NCBI GenBank assembly: GCA_910574715.1
Contig: CAJTCH010000025.1
Coordinates: 1-64,000 of the forward strand
Reading direction: 5' to 3'
Source of the DNA: Lachnospiraceae bacterium
Lineage (GTDB): Bacteria > Bacillota > Clostridia > Lachnospirales > Lachnospiraceae
Length of the DNA stretch: 64,000 bases
Position numbers and translations under genes: made by a program. Each line of letters opens with the position of its first letter. The first letter of the stretch is position 1. Below are positions 42,144-52,385 of this stretch, in pieces. The notes under the pieces are model-generated. The model was not told the DNA's origin. It did no database searches and worked only from the letters and a program-made list of their open reading frames with translations.

Positions 42144-42842
42144 ATGAGTTTGTTTGATATGAATGGCCCTTTGATGTACAATTTGGGGAAATTAGCGAAT
42201 ATATTCCTGTGTAATGTGTTGTTCTGCCTGTTTTCCCTGCCGCTTTTTACGATCGGGGCGGCGTTGTCGGCATTATTTGCCTGTATGCAGGCGATTTGGG
42301 ACGAAGACGAGGACGACATTATCGCGAAGCAGTATTGGAATGCATTTAAGCAGAATTTCAGACAGGGGACGGCGATCTGGATGATCTGTCTGTTGGCGGC
42401 CGCTTTCCTTGGAATCTATTACTTTATTGTAACCAGCATGACGGGAACGATGGGAAGAGTATACCGAATCAGCTTCTTCATGATGTGCGTGATCTTCCTG
42501 TTCGGATTCCAGTATCTTTTCCCGCTGCAGGCAAGATATAGAAACAGTGTGAGAAATACCTTGAAAAATGCATGGCTTCTAAGTATCGCGGCGCTGCCGT
42601 GGACTGTGCTCAGTATCCTGCTTACGGCGGGTGCTGTGTATCTGTCCTTCTTCATGAATCCAAACGGCGTAAGCCTTGCAGTGTTCCTGTGGGGGACATT
42701 GGGATTCGGGATCGTAGCATATCTGAACAGTATCTTCTTTAATAAGGCATTTCAGATGATCGATCCGGAGAAGTTAGAGGCGGCCCATGAAGCTCCCAGT
42801 GAGGCGCTGTTCATTGACGAGGAGCATGCAGGCTTCTTCTGA
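42144..42842 (+). CDS. YesL-family (DUF624) membrane protein
   Basis: ATG 42144 has AAGGAG upstream and is preferred to 42105. The 232-residue protein has five predicted helices and the YesL motif LGKLANIFLCNVLFCLFSLPLFTIGAA. DUF624 proteins are often found beside carbohydrate ABC transporters in Firmicutes. Their role is not known, and a structural or assembly function is proposed. Confidence 0.8.
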   Translation: MSLFDMNGPLMYNLGKLANIFLCNVLFCLFSLPLFTIGAALSALFACMQAIWDEDEDDIIAKQYWNAFKQNFRQGTAIWMICLLAAAFLGIYYFIVTSMTGTMGRVYRISFFMMCVIFLFGFQYLFPLQARYRNSVRNTLKNAWLLSIAALPWTVLSILLTAGAVYLSFFMNPNGVSLAVFLWGTLGFGIVAYLNSIFFNKAFQMIDPEKLEAAHEAPSEALFIDEEHAGFF

Positions 42843-42876
42843 ATAGAAGACTAAAATAACTTGGAGGAGAATGATT

Positions 42877-43977
42877 ATGGCTTCGATCAGTTTTAAAAAT
42901 GTAACAAAGACTTATGATGGAGCGGCATCTCCGGTTGTCCCGAATCTGAACCTGGAGATCAAGGATAAGGAATTCATTATCCTGGTAGGCCCGTCGGGAT
43001 GCGGGAAGTCCACCACTCTGCGTATGATCGCGGGGCTTGAGACCATCACGGAAGGTGAAGTATATATCGGCGACCGGCTTGTGAACAAGGTACCGCCAAA
43101 GGACCGCGACATTGCGATGGTGTTCCAGAATTATGCGCTCTATCCGCATATGAATGTGTATAAGAATATTTCTTTCGGTCTGAATCTGCGCAAAGAAGAT
43201 AAGGCTGAGATTGACCGCCGCGTACACGAGGCGGCGAAGATCCTGGACCTTGAGCATCTTCTGACCCGCAAACCAAAGGAGCTCTCAGGCGGTCAGCGCC
43301 AGAGGGTGGCGCTTGGACGTGCAATGGTCCGCAACCCGGCTGTGTTCCTTCTGGATGAGCCGTTGTCCAATCTGGATGCCAAGCTTCGTGCTTCCATGAG
43401 AACGGAGATCGCCAAGCTTCATCAGAAGTTAGATATTACCTTCGTGTATGTTACCCATGACCAGACGGAGGCTATGACGATGGGCGACCGGATCGTGGTT
43501 ATGAAGGAAGGGATCGTCCAGCAGTTTGATACGCCGCAGGTTCTCTATGATACGCCGGACAATCTGTTTGTTGCCGGATTTATCGGAAGCCCGCAGATGA
43601 ATTTCATGGATGCGCAGATCGTACAGGAGGGAAGTAACCTCTATGCGGTTGTTAAGAATAATAAGCTTCTGGTACCGGATTTCAAGAAGAAGGCTCTTGC
43701 GCCTTATGCCGGGAAATCTGTGATCATGGGACTTCGTCTGGAGGATTTTCTTCCGAAGGAGAAGATGACGAAGGATAATACGCTGAATGCGGAGATGAAT
43801 TTCAGCGAATTGATGGGAGCGGATTACCATCTGCATCTGACGGTAGAGAATATTCCGGTGACCGTGAAGATCCCGTCATCGGAGAAACCGCTTGAGAAAG
43901 GGGCTGCTAAGATCGCTGCCAATATGGAGAAAGCACATTTCTTCGATAAGGAGACAGAGAAGGCGATCTGTCATTAG
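42877..43977 (+). CDS. sugar ABC transporter ATPase (MsmX/UgpC/MalK family)
   Basis: This 366-residue ATPase has Walker A GPSGCGKST (~37-45), Q-loop MVFQNYALYPHM, signature LSGGQRQRV (~133-141), Walker B FLLDEPLSNLDA (~155-166), the H-loop VTHDQ and a C-terminal OB-like regulatory domain. It powers the MalFG channel; orthologues can serve several sugar transporters. ATG 42871 two codons earlier is possible. The C-terminus is slightly shorter than in MalK. Confidence 0.9.
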   Translation: MASISFKNVTKTYDGAASPVVPNLNLEIKDKEFIILVGPSGCGKSTTLRMIAGLETITEGEVYIGDRLVNKVPPKDRDIAMVFQNYALYPHMNVYKNISFGLNLRKEDKAEIDRRVHEAAKILDLEHLLTRKPKELSGGQRQRVALGRAMVRNPAVFLLDEPLSNLDAKLRASMRTEIAKLHQKLDITFVYVTHDQTEAMTMGDRIVVMKEGIVQQFDTPQVLYDTPDNLFVAGFIGSPQMNFMDAQIVQEGSNLYAVVKNNKLLVPDFKKKALAPYAGKSVIMGLRLEDFLPKEKMTKDNTLNAEMNFSELMGADYHLHLTVENIPVTVKIPSSEKPLEKGAAKIAANMEKAHFFDKETEKAICH

Positions 43978-44029
43978 CGAAAGATAGCTGGTAAGCTGTT
44001 ACACGAATGTAAGTAAAGAGGTAGATAAA

Positions 44030-45589
44030 ATGGTTGAATGGTTAAAAAATGCAGTATTCTATGAGATCTATCCGCAGTCTTTCGCGGATACGAATGCGGA
44101 CGGAATCGGGGATATCCAGGGGATTATCGATCATCTGGGTTATATTGCTGAGCTTGGATGTAATGCGATCTGGCTGAACCCCTGCTTTGAGTCGCCGTTT
44201 TTGGACGCGGGATATGATGTATCTGATTATATGAAGGTGGCTCCCCGCTATGGAACCAATGCAGATCTTAAGAGGTTATTTGATGAGATCCATAAGAGGG
44301 ATATGCATGTGTTGTTGGATCTGGTTCCGGGGCATACGTCCTGGGAGCATGAGTGGTTCAAGGAATCTTTAAAACCGGAGAAGAACTCCTGCTCAGGCCG
44401 GTACGTGTGGACGGACGATGCATGGACGGAATTCGAAGGAGATGAGAACATCCGGGGATTCCTTCGGGGAATGAGCCAGAGGAACGGCTGTGTGGCGGTG
44501 AATTTCTATGCGCATCAGCCATGTTTGAATTACGGATGCTATAAGGTAGAGAATCCGCACTGGCAGCAGCCTATGGATTCGGAGGATGCGCTGGCAACCC
44601 GCGAGGCAATCAAGGATGTGATGCGGTTCTGGCTTAAGATGGGCTGTGACGGATTCCGTGTGGATATGGCGGGCTCTCTTGTGAAGAACGATCCCGAGCA
44701 GGAAGGTACGATTGCACTGTGGAGCGATTTCCGTGATTTCCTGGATAAGGAATTTCCGGAGGCGGCTATGATCTCCGAGTGGGGACAGCCGGATAGGTCC
44801 TTAAGGTCCGGATATCACATGGATTTCATGCTCCACTTCGGACCGAGCCACTATACGGATCTGTACCATGCGGATAATCCGTATTTCTCCCGTGAGGGGA
44901 AGGGTAATGCGAAGGCATTCATCGATTATTATAAGAAATGCTATGAGCCGACCAACGGCAGAGGTATGATCTGTATGCCGTCCGGCAATCATGATATGGA
45001 GCGTCTCACCAACTGGCTAGACGATGGAGAGGTGAAGATCGTATTCGCGTTCATCCTGTCGCTGCCGGGTGCGCCGTTCATCTATTATGGAGACGAACTT
45101 GGCATGAAGTATCTCAAGGATGTGGTGTCTGTGGAAGGCGGCTATATCCGTACAGGATCCCGTTCGCCGATGCAGTGGAACGGCGGACTGAATGCCGGAT
45201 TCTCTGAGGCGAAGGCAGATGAGCTGTATATTCCGATCGATCCGGATGAGAACCGTCCGACGGCCGAGAATCAGATGGCAGACCCCGATTCTGTGTACCA
45301 TGAGGTGAAGAAGCTGATCGGCATCCGCCAGGCAACGAAGGTATTGCAGAGCGAGGCGAAGGTGGAATTCGTCTACTGCGAGGAGAATGCATATCCTCTG
45401 GCGTACAAGAGGTATAATGACGAGGAATCAGTGCTGATCGTCGTCAATCCGTCCGGGAAGGACGCAAGCTTCGCTTACGATGGGAAATTAGGCGAGGTGA
45501 TTTATCAGAACGGCGGGGATGTTATGCTTGAAGACGGAGTGTTAAGGATTCCGGGGGCGACGGCTGTATTTGTAAGAGAAGAGAAATAG
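44030..45589 (+). CDS. GH13 alpha-glucosidase/amylase-family enzyme
   Basis: This 519-residue protein has no signal peptide, so it is cytoplasmic. It has the four conserved GH13 regions: DLVPGHTS (~105), GFRVDMA with nucleophile Asp (~210), ISEWGQP with acid Glu (~254) and GNHDMERL (~329). The (beta/alpha)8 barrel start FYEIYPQSF is typical of oligo-1,6-glucosidase/trehalose hydrolase relatives. It likely splits imported maltodextrins or their branches. It is the last gene of the operon. Confidence 0.9.
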   Translation: MVEWLKNAVFYEIYPQSFADTNADGIGDIQGIIDHLGYIAELGCNAIWLNPCFESPFLDAGYDVSDYMKVAPRYGTNADLKRLFDEIHKRDMHVLLDLVPGHTSWEHEWFKESLKPEKNSCSGRYVWTDDAWTEFEGDENIRGFLRGMSQRNGCVAVNFYAHQPCLNYGCYKVENPHWQQPMDSEDALATREAIKDVMRFWLKMGCDGFRVDMAGSLVKNDPEQEGTIALWSDFRDFLDKEFPEAAMISEWGQPDRSLRSGYHMDFMLHFGPSHYTDLYHADNPYFSREGKGNAKAFIDYYKKCYEPTNGRGMICMPSGNHDMERLTNWLDDGEVKIVFAFILSLPGAPFIYYGDELGMKYLKDVVSVEGGYIRTGSRSPMQWNGGLNAGFSEAKADELYIPIDPDENRPTAENQMADPDSVYHEVKKLIGIRQATKVLQSEAKVEFVYCEENAYPLAYKRYNDEESVLIVVNPSGKDASFAYDGKLGEVIYQNGGDVMLEDGVLRIPGATAVFVREEK

Positions 45590-45601
45590 GTTTGTGGGAA
45601 T

Positions 45602-45640
45602 AAGGGCTTCCGGACACGTGCGGTGTGTTCAGGAGCCCTT
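45602..45640 (+). terminator. terminator of the maltodextrin operon
   Basis: AAGGGCT...AGCCCTT stem (45602-45608 with 45634-45640) with extra pairing in the loop, 13 bases after the GH13 stop. The U-run is weak (GCTTTAT). Confidence 0.5.
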
Positions 45641-45810
45641 GCTTTATGATTCCATAGCATATGATATTTAGCAGTTTTTCTTATAACATGCAATTGCGTA
45701 TTTGTGAATTGTCTGCATTCCATCTTGTTGTAGCACTTCAATGACTGTATTGAATTATACACGTGAAACAGGTATAATAAAATCATGATAGAAAACAGGG
45801 GGTGCAGAGT

Positions 45811-47493
45811 TTGGCAAGGATAGTAGGAATCGGGCATCAGGATTTCGGGCAGATGATTTCCAGCGACAATTTTTATATCGATAAAACCTTATTTATCAAA
45901 GAATGGTGGGAAAATAACGATGCAGTGACTCTGATTACTCGTCCAAGACGTTTCGGAAAAACATTAAATATGAGTATGCTGGAATATTTCTTTTCCATAG
46001 AATATGCAGGACGGAAGGATTTATTTGAGGATTTGTTCATATGGGAAGAAGAAAAGTACCGGAAGCTGCAGGGGTCTTATCCGGTAATATTCATAAGCTT
46101 TGCGGATATAAAAGAAAGTACTTTTGCGGATGCAAAAGAAAAAATCTGTTATATTATAGAAAAAACGTTTAATCGATACGATTTTTTAATGAAGAGTGAC
46201 ATTTTAAATGAGAAAGAAAAGAACTTTTTTCAAAAGGTTTCGTCAGAAATGAAAAATTATGTTGCCACATCTTCTCTTGGAACTCTGTCAGAATACCTTT
46301 ACAGATATTATGGAAAGAAAGTGATCATCCTGCTGGATGAATACGATACTCCCATGCAGGAGGCTTATGTAAATGATTACTGGGACGAGTTAGTCTTATT
46401 TATGAAAGGGTTGTTCAATGCTACATTTAAGACTAATTCTTATCTGGAAAGAGCCATTATGACGGGTATTACCAGAGTAAGCAAAGAATCAATTTTTTCA
46501 GATCTCAATAACCTGGAGGTAGTAACCACAACTTCAGGAAAATACGCAGAGGCTTTTGGCTTTACGCAGGAGGAGGTATGGCATGCCCTGCAAGAATATG
46601 ACTTGTATACAGAGAGAGAGACGGTAAAGGAATGGTATGATGGGTTTATTTTTGGCAATGTAAAAGATATTTATAATCCATGGTCCATTATTAATTATCT
46701 GGATAAAAAGATCTTCTCATCATATTGGGTCAATACAAGCAGCAACAGGCTTGCTGAAAAGTTAATTCGTCTTGGTTCCGCAGATGTTAAAATAATTATG
46801 GAGGATTTGTTGAAAGGCAATGCTTTCACTGCACGGATAGATGAACAGATTGTCTTTGATCAGCTAAATAATAATCGGAACGCTATTTGGAGTTTGTTTT
46901 TGGCAAGTGGGTATTTAAAGGTAGAACACTTTATCATGGACGAGGATGGCAGGGGGGATTACAGTCTTTCATTAACAAACAAAGAGATCTGCATTTTGTT
47001 CAAGCGGATGATTGATGGATGGTTTACAGAATTTACCCCTGCATATAATAAATTTTTACAGGCGTTATTGTCAGGAGATCTAGAGGCAATGAACGGATAT
47101 ATGAATCGGGTTGCCCTTGCTTCTTTCAGTTATTTCGATGTAGGAAGTTCACTGTCCGAAGAATCTGAACCAGAACGTTTTTATCATGGATTTGTTTTGG
47201 GGTTGATCGTGGACCTCTCCGGGCGGTATCTGGTCACATCTAACCGGGAAAGTGGTTTCGGGAGATATGACGTCATGCTGGAACCTCTTAGAGAGACGGA
47301 CGACGCAGTGATTCTAGAATTCAAGGTTCATAATCCGCACAAAGAAAAAAGCTTGTCGGATACCGTGCAGTCTGCACTTCGTCAGATTGAGGAAAAGGAA
47401 TATTCTGCTTTATTGGAGGCAAAAGGTATTTCAACGGACCGAATTCGAAAATATGGATTTGCATTCGAGGGAAAGAAAGTTCTTATCGGATAA
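45811..47493 (+). CDS. DUF1703-type AAA ATPase with PD-(D/E)XK domain
   Basis: TTG 45811 ([13 protein letters not shown]) has a G-rich ribosome site at 45797-45803; GTG 45802 would put that site inside the gene. The 560-residue protein has a AAA domain with [14 protein letters not shown] (~50) and Walker [13 protein letters not shown] (~175), and a C-terminal nuclease-like domain with GRYDVMLEP and ILEFKVHNP (D-x-ExK, ~490-515). These proteins are extremely common in gut anaerobes, often in many copies, and their role is unknown. The gene is monocistronic with a strong terminator. Confidence 0.85.
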   Translation: MARIVGIGHQDFGQMISSDNFYIDKTLFIKEWWENNDAVTLITRPRRFGKTLNMSMLEYFFSIEYAGRKDLFEDLFIWEEEKYRKLQGSYPVIFISFADIKESTFADAKEKICYIIEKTFNRYDFLMKSDILNEKEKNFFQKVSSEMKNYVATSSLGTLSEYLYRYYGKKVIILLDEYDTPMQEAYVNDYWDELVLFMKGLFNATFKTNSYLERAIMTGITRVSKESIFSDLNNLEVVTTTSGKYAEAFGFTQEEVWHALQEYDLYTERETVKEWYDGFIFGNVKDIYNPWSIINYLDKKIFSSYWVNTSSNRLAEKLIRLGSADVKIIMEDLLKGNAFTARIDEQIVFDQLNNNRNAIWSLFLASGYLKVEHFIMDEDGRGDYSLSLTNKEICILFKRMIDGWFTEFTPAYNKFLQALLSGDLEAMNGYMNRVALASFSYFDVGSSLSEESEPERFYHGFVLGLIVDLSGRYLVTSNRESGFGRYDVMLEPLRETDDAVILEFKVHNPHKEKSLSDTVQSALRQIEEKEYSALLEAKGISTDRIRKYGFAFEGKKVLIG

Positions 47494-47513
47494 ATAAGAA
47501 ACAAAAACTTATA

Positions 47514-47552
47514 AAAATGTAATGAATTACGTTACTTCATTACATTTTTTTT
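47514..47552 (+). terminator. terminator of the DUF1703 gene
   Basis: AAAATGTAATGAA...TTCATTACATTTT stem (47514-47526 with 47536-47548) and T run. Confidence 0.85.
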
Positions 47553-48016
47553 GACATAAAAATTGTCAATTTTTCATTCATCTTCGTTATATTACCATGC
47601 AAAATGGATTTTGTCAATATTTTGGGAGGCAGTGAGCATGGTTTCTGATGGCATTTCTGTAAAAATTACCTAAAAAATATGTTTTTTCATTCTTGCTCTC
47701 GGCGAAAAAGTGAAAATACAAGAGAAATACAATCTATCGCCGTCAAAATTCTAGTCAAAATCTATTCAATCGGGCAATCCCCTGAAAAAGAATCAAAATC
47801 GAGGTAAGACGTAATTTTTTGACAATAGATCCTTGATTGATCGCCGTCAAAATTCTAGTCAAACGAATTTTGGACAGCGAAAAATAGGGAAGAATCAGCA
47901 AAATGTGATGAATGATTCTTATTCCTGCAAGCAACGAGCCAAGCGGGCATGCTTGTATGCACATTTGGCGACTGCCGCGAGGGTCAATGCAATGTTGACG
48001 GGAAGGAGTTACAGAT
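47553..48016. other. non-coding region with a 24-bp direct repeat
   Basis: A perfect 24-bp repeat that begins ATCGCCGTCAAAATTCTAG occurs at 47736-47759 and 47840-47863 (104 bp apart) and contains two GTCAAA boxes. Several TTGTCAA-like words surround it. A possible 39-residue leader frame (47908-48027) overlaps the helicase start but has no strong support. Confidence 0.65.
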
Positions 48017-50590
48017 ATGAAAATTGAATTATTTGAACATAATCAGACAGCGTATCAGGCAGCTCTGGATATGCTTAAGACAACGGGCAAAGCGGCAATT
48101 GTGCATCCTACGGGTACGGGGAAATCCTTTATTGGGTTCAAGCTGTGTGAGGAGTACCCGGATCAGACCATATGCTGGCTGTCGCCGTCAGAATACATCT
48201 TCCGGACTCAGGTAGAGAATCTGACGGCAAGCATGGAGAAGAATGGGACATTATCTGGCGGCACAGGGAGAAGTGAAACCCGTAATGCCCATAATGCGCG
48301 GATGGCGTCAGAAACGAATAACGGGAATGGTTTCGAGGATGTGCTTGAAAATGTCAGATTTTACACCTATGCAAAGTTGATGTCAATGTCGGAGACGGAA
48401 TTAGGGAAGATTCATCCCGACTACATTATATTAGATGAATTCCACCGCTGCGGCGCGGCCATGTGGGGGCAGGGAGTGCAGAAATTGTTATCCATGTACC
48501 CAAAGGCCAGGGTGTTGGGGCTTTCGGCAACGGCGATCCGCTACCTGGACAATCAGCGGGACATGTCAGACGAGCTATTTGATGGGAATGTGGCTTCGGA
48601 GATGACCCTTGGAGAGGCGATCGTGCGGGGGATCTTGAGTCCGCCCAAGTATGTGCTGTCCGTATTCTCTTATCAGAAGGATCTGGCAAAATATGAGAGA
48701 CGGGTGCGGATGGCAAAGAGCAGGGTCATCCAGGATGAGGGAGAGAAACAGTTAGAAGCTCTTCGGCATGCGTTGGAGCAGGCAGACGGGTTGGATGAGA
48801 TCTTCCGCAAACATATGAAGAACTGTGCGGGGAAATATATCGTCTTCTGTGCGAATTATGAGCATATGACGGAAATGATCGAGAAAGTGCCGGAATGGTT
48901 TGGGAAGGTGGATCAGAACCCTCATATATATAAGGCCTATTCCGATGATCCGGAGACAAGTCAGGCATTTGCGGATTTTAAGGCGGATGAGAGCGGCCAT
49001 CTGAAGCTATTGTACTGCATCGATATGTTAAATGAAGGAGTCCATGTGGAAGATATTGATGGAGTGGTTCTGCTTCGGCCCACGGTGTCTCCGATCATTT
49101 ACAAACAGCAGATCGGGCGGGCGCTGTCGGCGGGCAGGAAGAAGGATGCAGTCATCTTCGATATTGTGCTGAATATAGAGAATCTGTACAGTATCGGGAC
49201 GATTGAGGAAGAGATGCAGGTTGCTGCGTCGTATTATCATTTCCTCAATCGGGAGGATGAGATCGTTAATGAGCATTTCAAGGTAATAGATGAGGTGCAG
49301 GATTGTATTGCACTTTTTGAAAAGTTGGAGGAGACACTGACAGCTTCCTGGGACTTGATGTATGCGTATGCGAAGCAGTATTACCAGGAGCATGGGAATC
49401 TGGAGGTGCCGGTGCGGTATCAGACGGAGGAAGGATATGGGCTTGGACAGTGGATCTTGACACAGCGCAGAGTCCATGCCGGTGAGAAATACGGCGTGCT
49501 CGGCGAAGACCGGATCCAGAAGCTTGACCGGATCGGGATGGTCTGGGGAAGCTACCGGGATCTTTCATGGGAGCGGTATTATAGAGAAGCGAAGAGTTAT
49601 TATGAAGAACATGGCGATCTGAATACTAATGTTCATACTGTGACGGATTCTGGACTGCGGCTTGGTGCGTGGATTTGTCAGATTCGGACCTACCGGAAGA
49701 GCGGGATACAGCAGGGCTATCTGACAGAGGAAAGAGTGAAAGCGTTGGATGAGATTGGAATGATCTGGGACGTGCCGGATTATCTGTGGGAAGAAAACTT
49801 CATGGAATGCCTGCAGTATTACCGGGAGCATGGGAATCTGGATATTCCTAATGCTTATTGCTCGCCGAAGGGATTGAAGATTGGTGGGTGGATCAGAAGG
49901 CAACGTATACTTCGAAGAGAAAATCGCAGTGATGAAAAGAGCAGCGGTAACAGTACAGGACTTACCGGGGAACAGATTGCTCGGTTGGATTCTATCGGAA
50001 TGGTCTGGAAGACAAAGCCAGAGCAGCAGTGGGACAAAGGTTATGCGGAGGCAGCGATCTATTATGAGAAGTATGGAAACTTAAATGTACCGGCAGGTTA
50101 TATAAGTCCGTCGGGGTATAAGCTTGGAAGCTGGATTGCGGATAGGCGGGAGAAAGGGAAAGAGAAGCATTCGCCAAAGTGTCAGAGACAGTTGGATGAG
50201 CTTGGGATGGTCTGGGTGAAACCAAATTCTTGGGAAGTTCGGTATGAACTTGCAAAAGCATATTATGAAGAATATGGGAACTTGAATATTCCGTCAAAGT
50301 ATCGGGCAGAGGGCATCTGGCTTGCAAAATGGGTCAATGAACAGAAGCAGGTATATGCCGGGAAGCGTAAGGGTAAGACACTTCGGGAAGATCAAGTACG
50401 GAGGCTTGAGGCGATTGGGATGGAGTGGAAAAAATTCATGGTATGTTGCGAGAAGTCGGAGAGGAGCCGGGGAAAATGCCAGAATCCGGTGCCAGGAATA
50501 GATTTTTTCGAAAATCATAACAAAGACATGAAACAGGACTACTTATCGGATATCCTTGCAGCAGGGGCACTTGAATATTCGAGGGTATGA
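48017..50590 (+). CDS. DEAD/DEAH-type helicase with five helicase-associated repeats
   Basis: This 857-residue SF2 helicase has motif I HPTGTGKSFIGF (~36-47), motif II IILDEFHRCG (~137-146), motif III GLSATAIR (~172) and motif VI QQIGRALSAGR (~367). It is followed by five helicase-associated (HA) repeats of ~70 residues starting near 442, 515, 590, 671 and 738. Each has a Trp start, YYxEHGNL and LGxWIxxxR motifs. HA repeats probably bind DNA. Family members are often in mobile or defence islands. The gene stands alone between two non-coding gaps. Confidence 0.85.
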   Translation: MKIELFEHNQTAYQAALDMLKTTGKAAIVHPTGTGKSFIGFKLCEEYPDQTICWLSPSEYIFRTQVENLTASMEKNGTLSGGTGRSETRNAHNARMASETNNGNGFEDVLENVRFYTYAKLMSMSETELGKIHPDYIILDEFHRCGAAMWGQGVQKLLSMYPKARVLGLSATAIRYLDNQRDMSDELFDGNVASEMTLGEAIVRGILSPPKYVLSVFSYQKDLAKYERRVRMAKSRVIQDEGEKQLEALRHALEQADGLDEIFRKHMKNCAGKYIVFCANYEHMTEMIEKVPEWFGKVDQNPHIYKAYSDDPETSQAFADFKADESGHLKLLYCIDMLNEGVHVEDIDGVVLLRPTVSPIIYKQQIGRALSAGRKKDAVIFDIVLNIENLYSIGTIEEEMQVAASYYHFLNREDEIVNEHFKVIDEVQDCIALFEKLEETLTASWDLMYAYAKQYYQEHGNLEVPVRYQTEEGYGLGQWILTQRRVHAGEKYGVLGEDRIQKLDRIGMVWGSYRDLSWERYYREAKSYYEEHGDLNTNVHTVTDSGLRLGAWICQIRTYRKSGIQQGYLTEERVKALDEIGMIWDVPDYLWEENFMECLQYYREHGNLDIPNAYCSPKGLKIGGWIRRQRILRRENRSDEKSSGNSTGLTGEQIARLDSIGMVWKTKPEQQWDKGYAEAAIYYEKYGNLNVPAGYISPSGYKLGSWIADRREKGKEKHSPKCQRQLDELGMVWVKPNSWEVRYELAKAYYEEYGNLNIPSKYRAEGIWLAKWVNEQKQVYAGKRKGKTLREDQVRRLEAIGMEWKKFMVCCEKSERSRGKCQNPVPGIDFFENHNKDMKQDYLSDILAAGALEYSRV

Positions 50591-50612
50591 TATATCTGGT
50601 GTCTGCAAATAT

Positions 50613-50640
50613 CTGCAAATATATTTGGAAGTATTTGCAG
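50613..50640. repeat. hairpin after the helicase gene
   Basis: CTGCAAATA (50613-50621) and TATTTGCAG (50632-50640) form a 9-bp stem with a 10-base loop, 22 bases past the helicase stop. It may be a terminator without a U-run. Confidence 0.4.
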
Positions 50641-50824
50641 AACGGTGGACAGATTACTGTGGCGATAGAAGAATTCTATGGGTATAGATGGCGAAGCATG
50701 CTTCGTTATCATAATGTCAGGGTATTTTTAGCCATATATATCCCAATATTTACAATGCGATATAACTGCGAATGAAATCGCAGTAATTTCAGGCCAATTC
50801 TTGCAGAATAAATGGAGGATCGTT

Positions 50825-51346
50825 TTGTATTATGTAATGCAGGTGGCAGCAGGTACAGAGGATAAAGTTGAAGAACAGATTAAAGTAATGATAGGAAATG
50901 AATTATATGATTCTTGTTTCCATCCAATGCGCCGAATGAAAAAGAAATACAGGGGAGAATGGAAAGATGTACATGATAAATTACTCCCAGGCTATGTGTT
51001 TATAACAAGTGAATGTATTCAGGAGTTGTATCGAGAGCTTAGATGTATGCCGGCTTTTACAAAGATACTGGGGAAAGATATCGAAAGTTTTACCTCTCTT
51101 CCAAAACATGAAGTAGAGTGGCTTGAGCGGATTATGGATTCTTCAGACCAGAATATAGAAATACAGCTTTCTAAAGTGTCTGTTTCAGAAGATGATGTAA
51201 TCGAAATTCTGTCGGGACCTTTAAAACATATGGAAGGATATATTAAGAAGATTGATCTCCATAGAAGAATTGCAAAGGTCGAAGTTGATTTTATGAACCA
51301 GAAGACATTAATACATCTCGGAATAGAGATGGTGGAAAAAAGATAA
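50825..51346 (+). CDS. loaP: LoaP-type NusG paralogue (processive antiterminator)
   Basis: TTG 50825 (MYYVMQVAAGTEDKVEEQI) is chosen since GGAGGA lies 5 bases before it; the TTG at 50801 puts the ribosome site inside the gene. The 173-residue protein has an NGN domain (YYVMQVAAG; LLPGYVFI, ~58) and a C-terminal KOW domain with ILSGPLKHMEGYIKKID (~131). LoaP proteins bind a hairpin in the 5' leader of long polysaccharide or antibiotic operons and let RNA polymerase read through terminators. It heads the capsule cluster, as expected. Confidence 0.85.
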   Translation: MYYVMQVAAGTEDKVEEQIKVMIGNELYDSCFHPMRRMKKKYRGEWKDVHDKLLPGYVFITSECIQELYRELRCMPAFTKILGKDIESFTSLPKHEVEWLERIMDSSDQNIEIQLSKVSVSEDDVIEILSGPLKHMEGYIKKIDLHRRIAKVEVDFMNQKTLIHLGIEMVEKR

Positions 51347-51460
51347 GTAGTTTGGATGAGATTCCATATATTTTTAATATATCTAAAGGTAAAACAAGCG
51401 GAGATATATTCTGTATAGTTGATTCGAAGATGAAAATGGATTTCAGGAGGAATTTCGTTA

Positions 51461-52270
51461 ATGGATGAATACCAGGAGGTTAATGAGATCAGCTTGATTG
51501 ATTTAATGTATTATTGTTTAAAGAGATGGAGATGGCTGATTGTTTGCATGATTTTTTTTGCAATTATAGCAGGAGTCTACAGGTATCAGGCGGCAATTAC
51601 AGAGAATCAATTAAAGAAAGAACAACAGTCTCAACAGTCTGCTGCAAAGCTGGGTGAAGGGGAAGTTCAGAGTGAACAGATTATATTTGAAGATCCGATA
51701 TCTTCGGCAGTATCATTTGCCGTAATAGGAATGTTTGGAGGAATGTGTTTTATATGTTTATTTTTTTGTATGACTTATATTACGGGCGGGAAATTACAAA
51801 GTGAGAATAATTTTTATGAAAAATTTGACATGCACTTATTAGGAGTGATTCGCAAAGCCGAATCAAAAAGGCGTTGGTTTGGATTCATCGACCGTTGGAT
51901 TTGCCGATTAGAGGAGGGACCGTATTCGAGGATTCCGCGAAGAGAACAGATTAAAATTGCAGCAGTCAATGTCCAGGCAGCGGTACATAGATACCCTGAG
52001 AAAAAAATAAAGAGGATTATGCTTGCGGGAACTACAACGGGCAGTGATACGGCGGAAATATGCGAGCAATTAATAGAGGAGATAAGTGATGTTACGTTCT
52101 CACCTTACAGACAGATCGTGTTTCATGCGGCGTCGCTTAGGAAGTTAGAGTACTACGAAGGAATTGTGTTTATTGAGAAGAAAGGTGAGTCTTATGAGAA
52201 GCTAATCAGGCAGGAGAAGGAACTGGCAGTTAGTAGGGATGTGAGGGTATTGGGGACTATCATTTTTTAA
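51461..52270 (+). CDS. Wzz-domain chain-length/co-polymerase protein, short form
   Basis: This 269-residue protein has two membrane helices (~22-42 and ~82-105) linked by only ~40 external residues, with ISLIDLMYYCLKRWRW as the Wzz N-terminal motif. A cytoplasmic tail (~110-269) resembles a nucleotide-binding domain but has no Walker A. Normal Wzz/CapA proteins have a ~200-residue external domain. It may act with a separate BY-kinase that is not in this window. Confidence 0.7.
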   Translation: MDEYQEVNEISLIDLMYYCLKRWRWLIVCMIFFAIIAGVYRYQAAITENQLKKEQQSQQSAAKLGEGEVQSEQIIFEDPISSAVSFAVIGMFGGMCFICLFFCMTYITGGKLQSENNFYEKFDMHLLGVIRKAESKRRWFGFIDRWICRLEEGPYSRIPRREQIKIAAVNVQAAVHRYPEKKIKRIMLAGTTTGSDTAEICEQLIEEISDVTFSPYRQIVFHAASLRKLEYYEGIVFIEKKGESYEKLIRQEKELAVSRDVRVLGTIIF

Positions 52271-52385
52271 TACAGTTTGTAATGTTCTTATGCAAAGAGA
52301 TTATTATAAATTTTTAAAATTAGATATTTCTTAGACGGCGAATAGTTCAAAACTAAGATTTAATGATGGAGGATTATCTATAGGT

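Noticed and set aside
50587..50775. 62-residue frame after the helicase gene
   Set aside because: No RBS, biased composition, and it spans the hairpin at 50613-50640.
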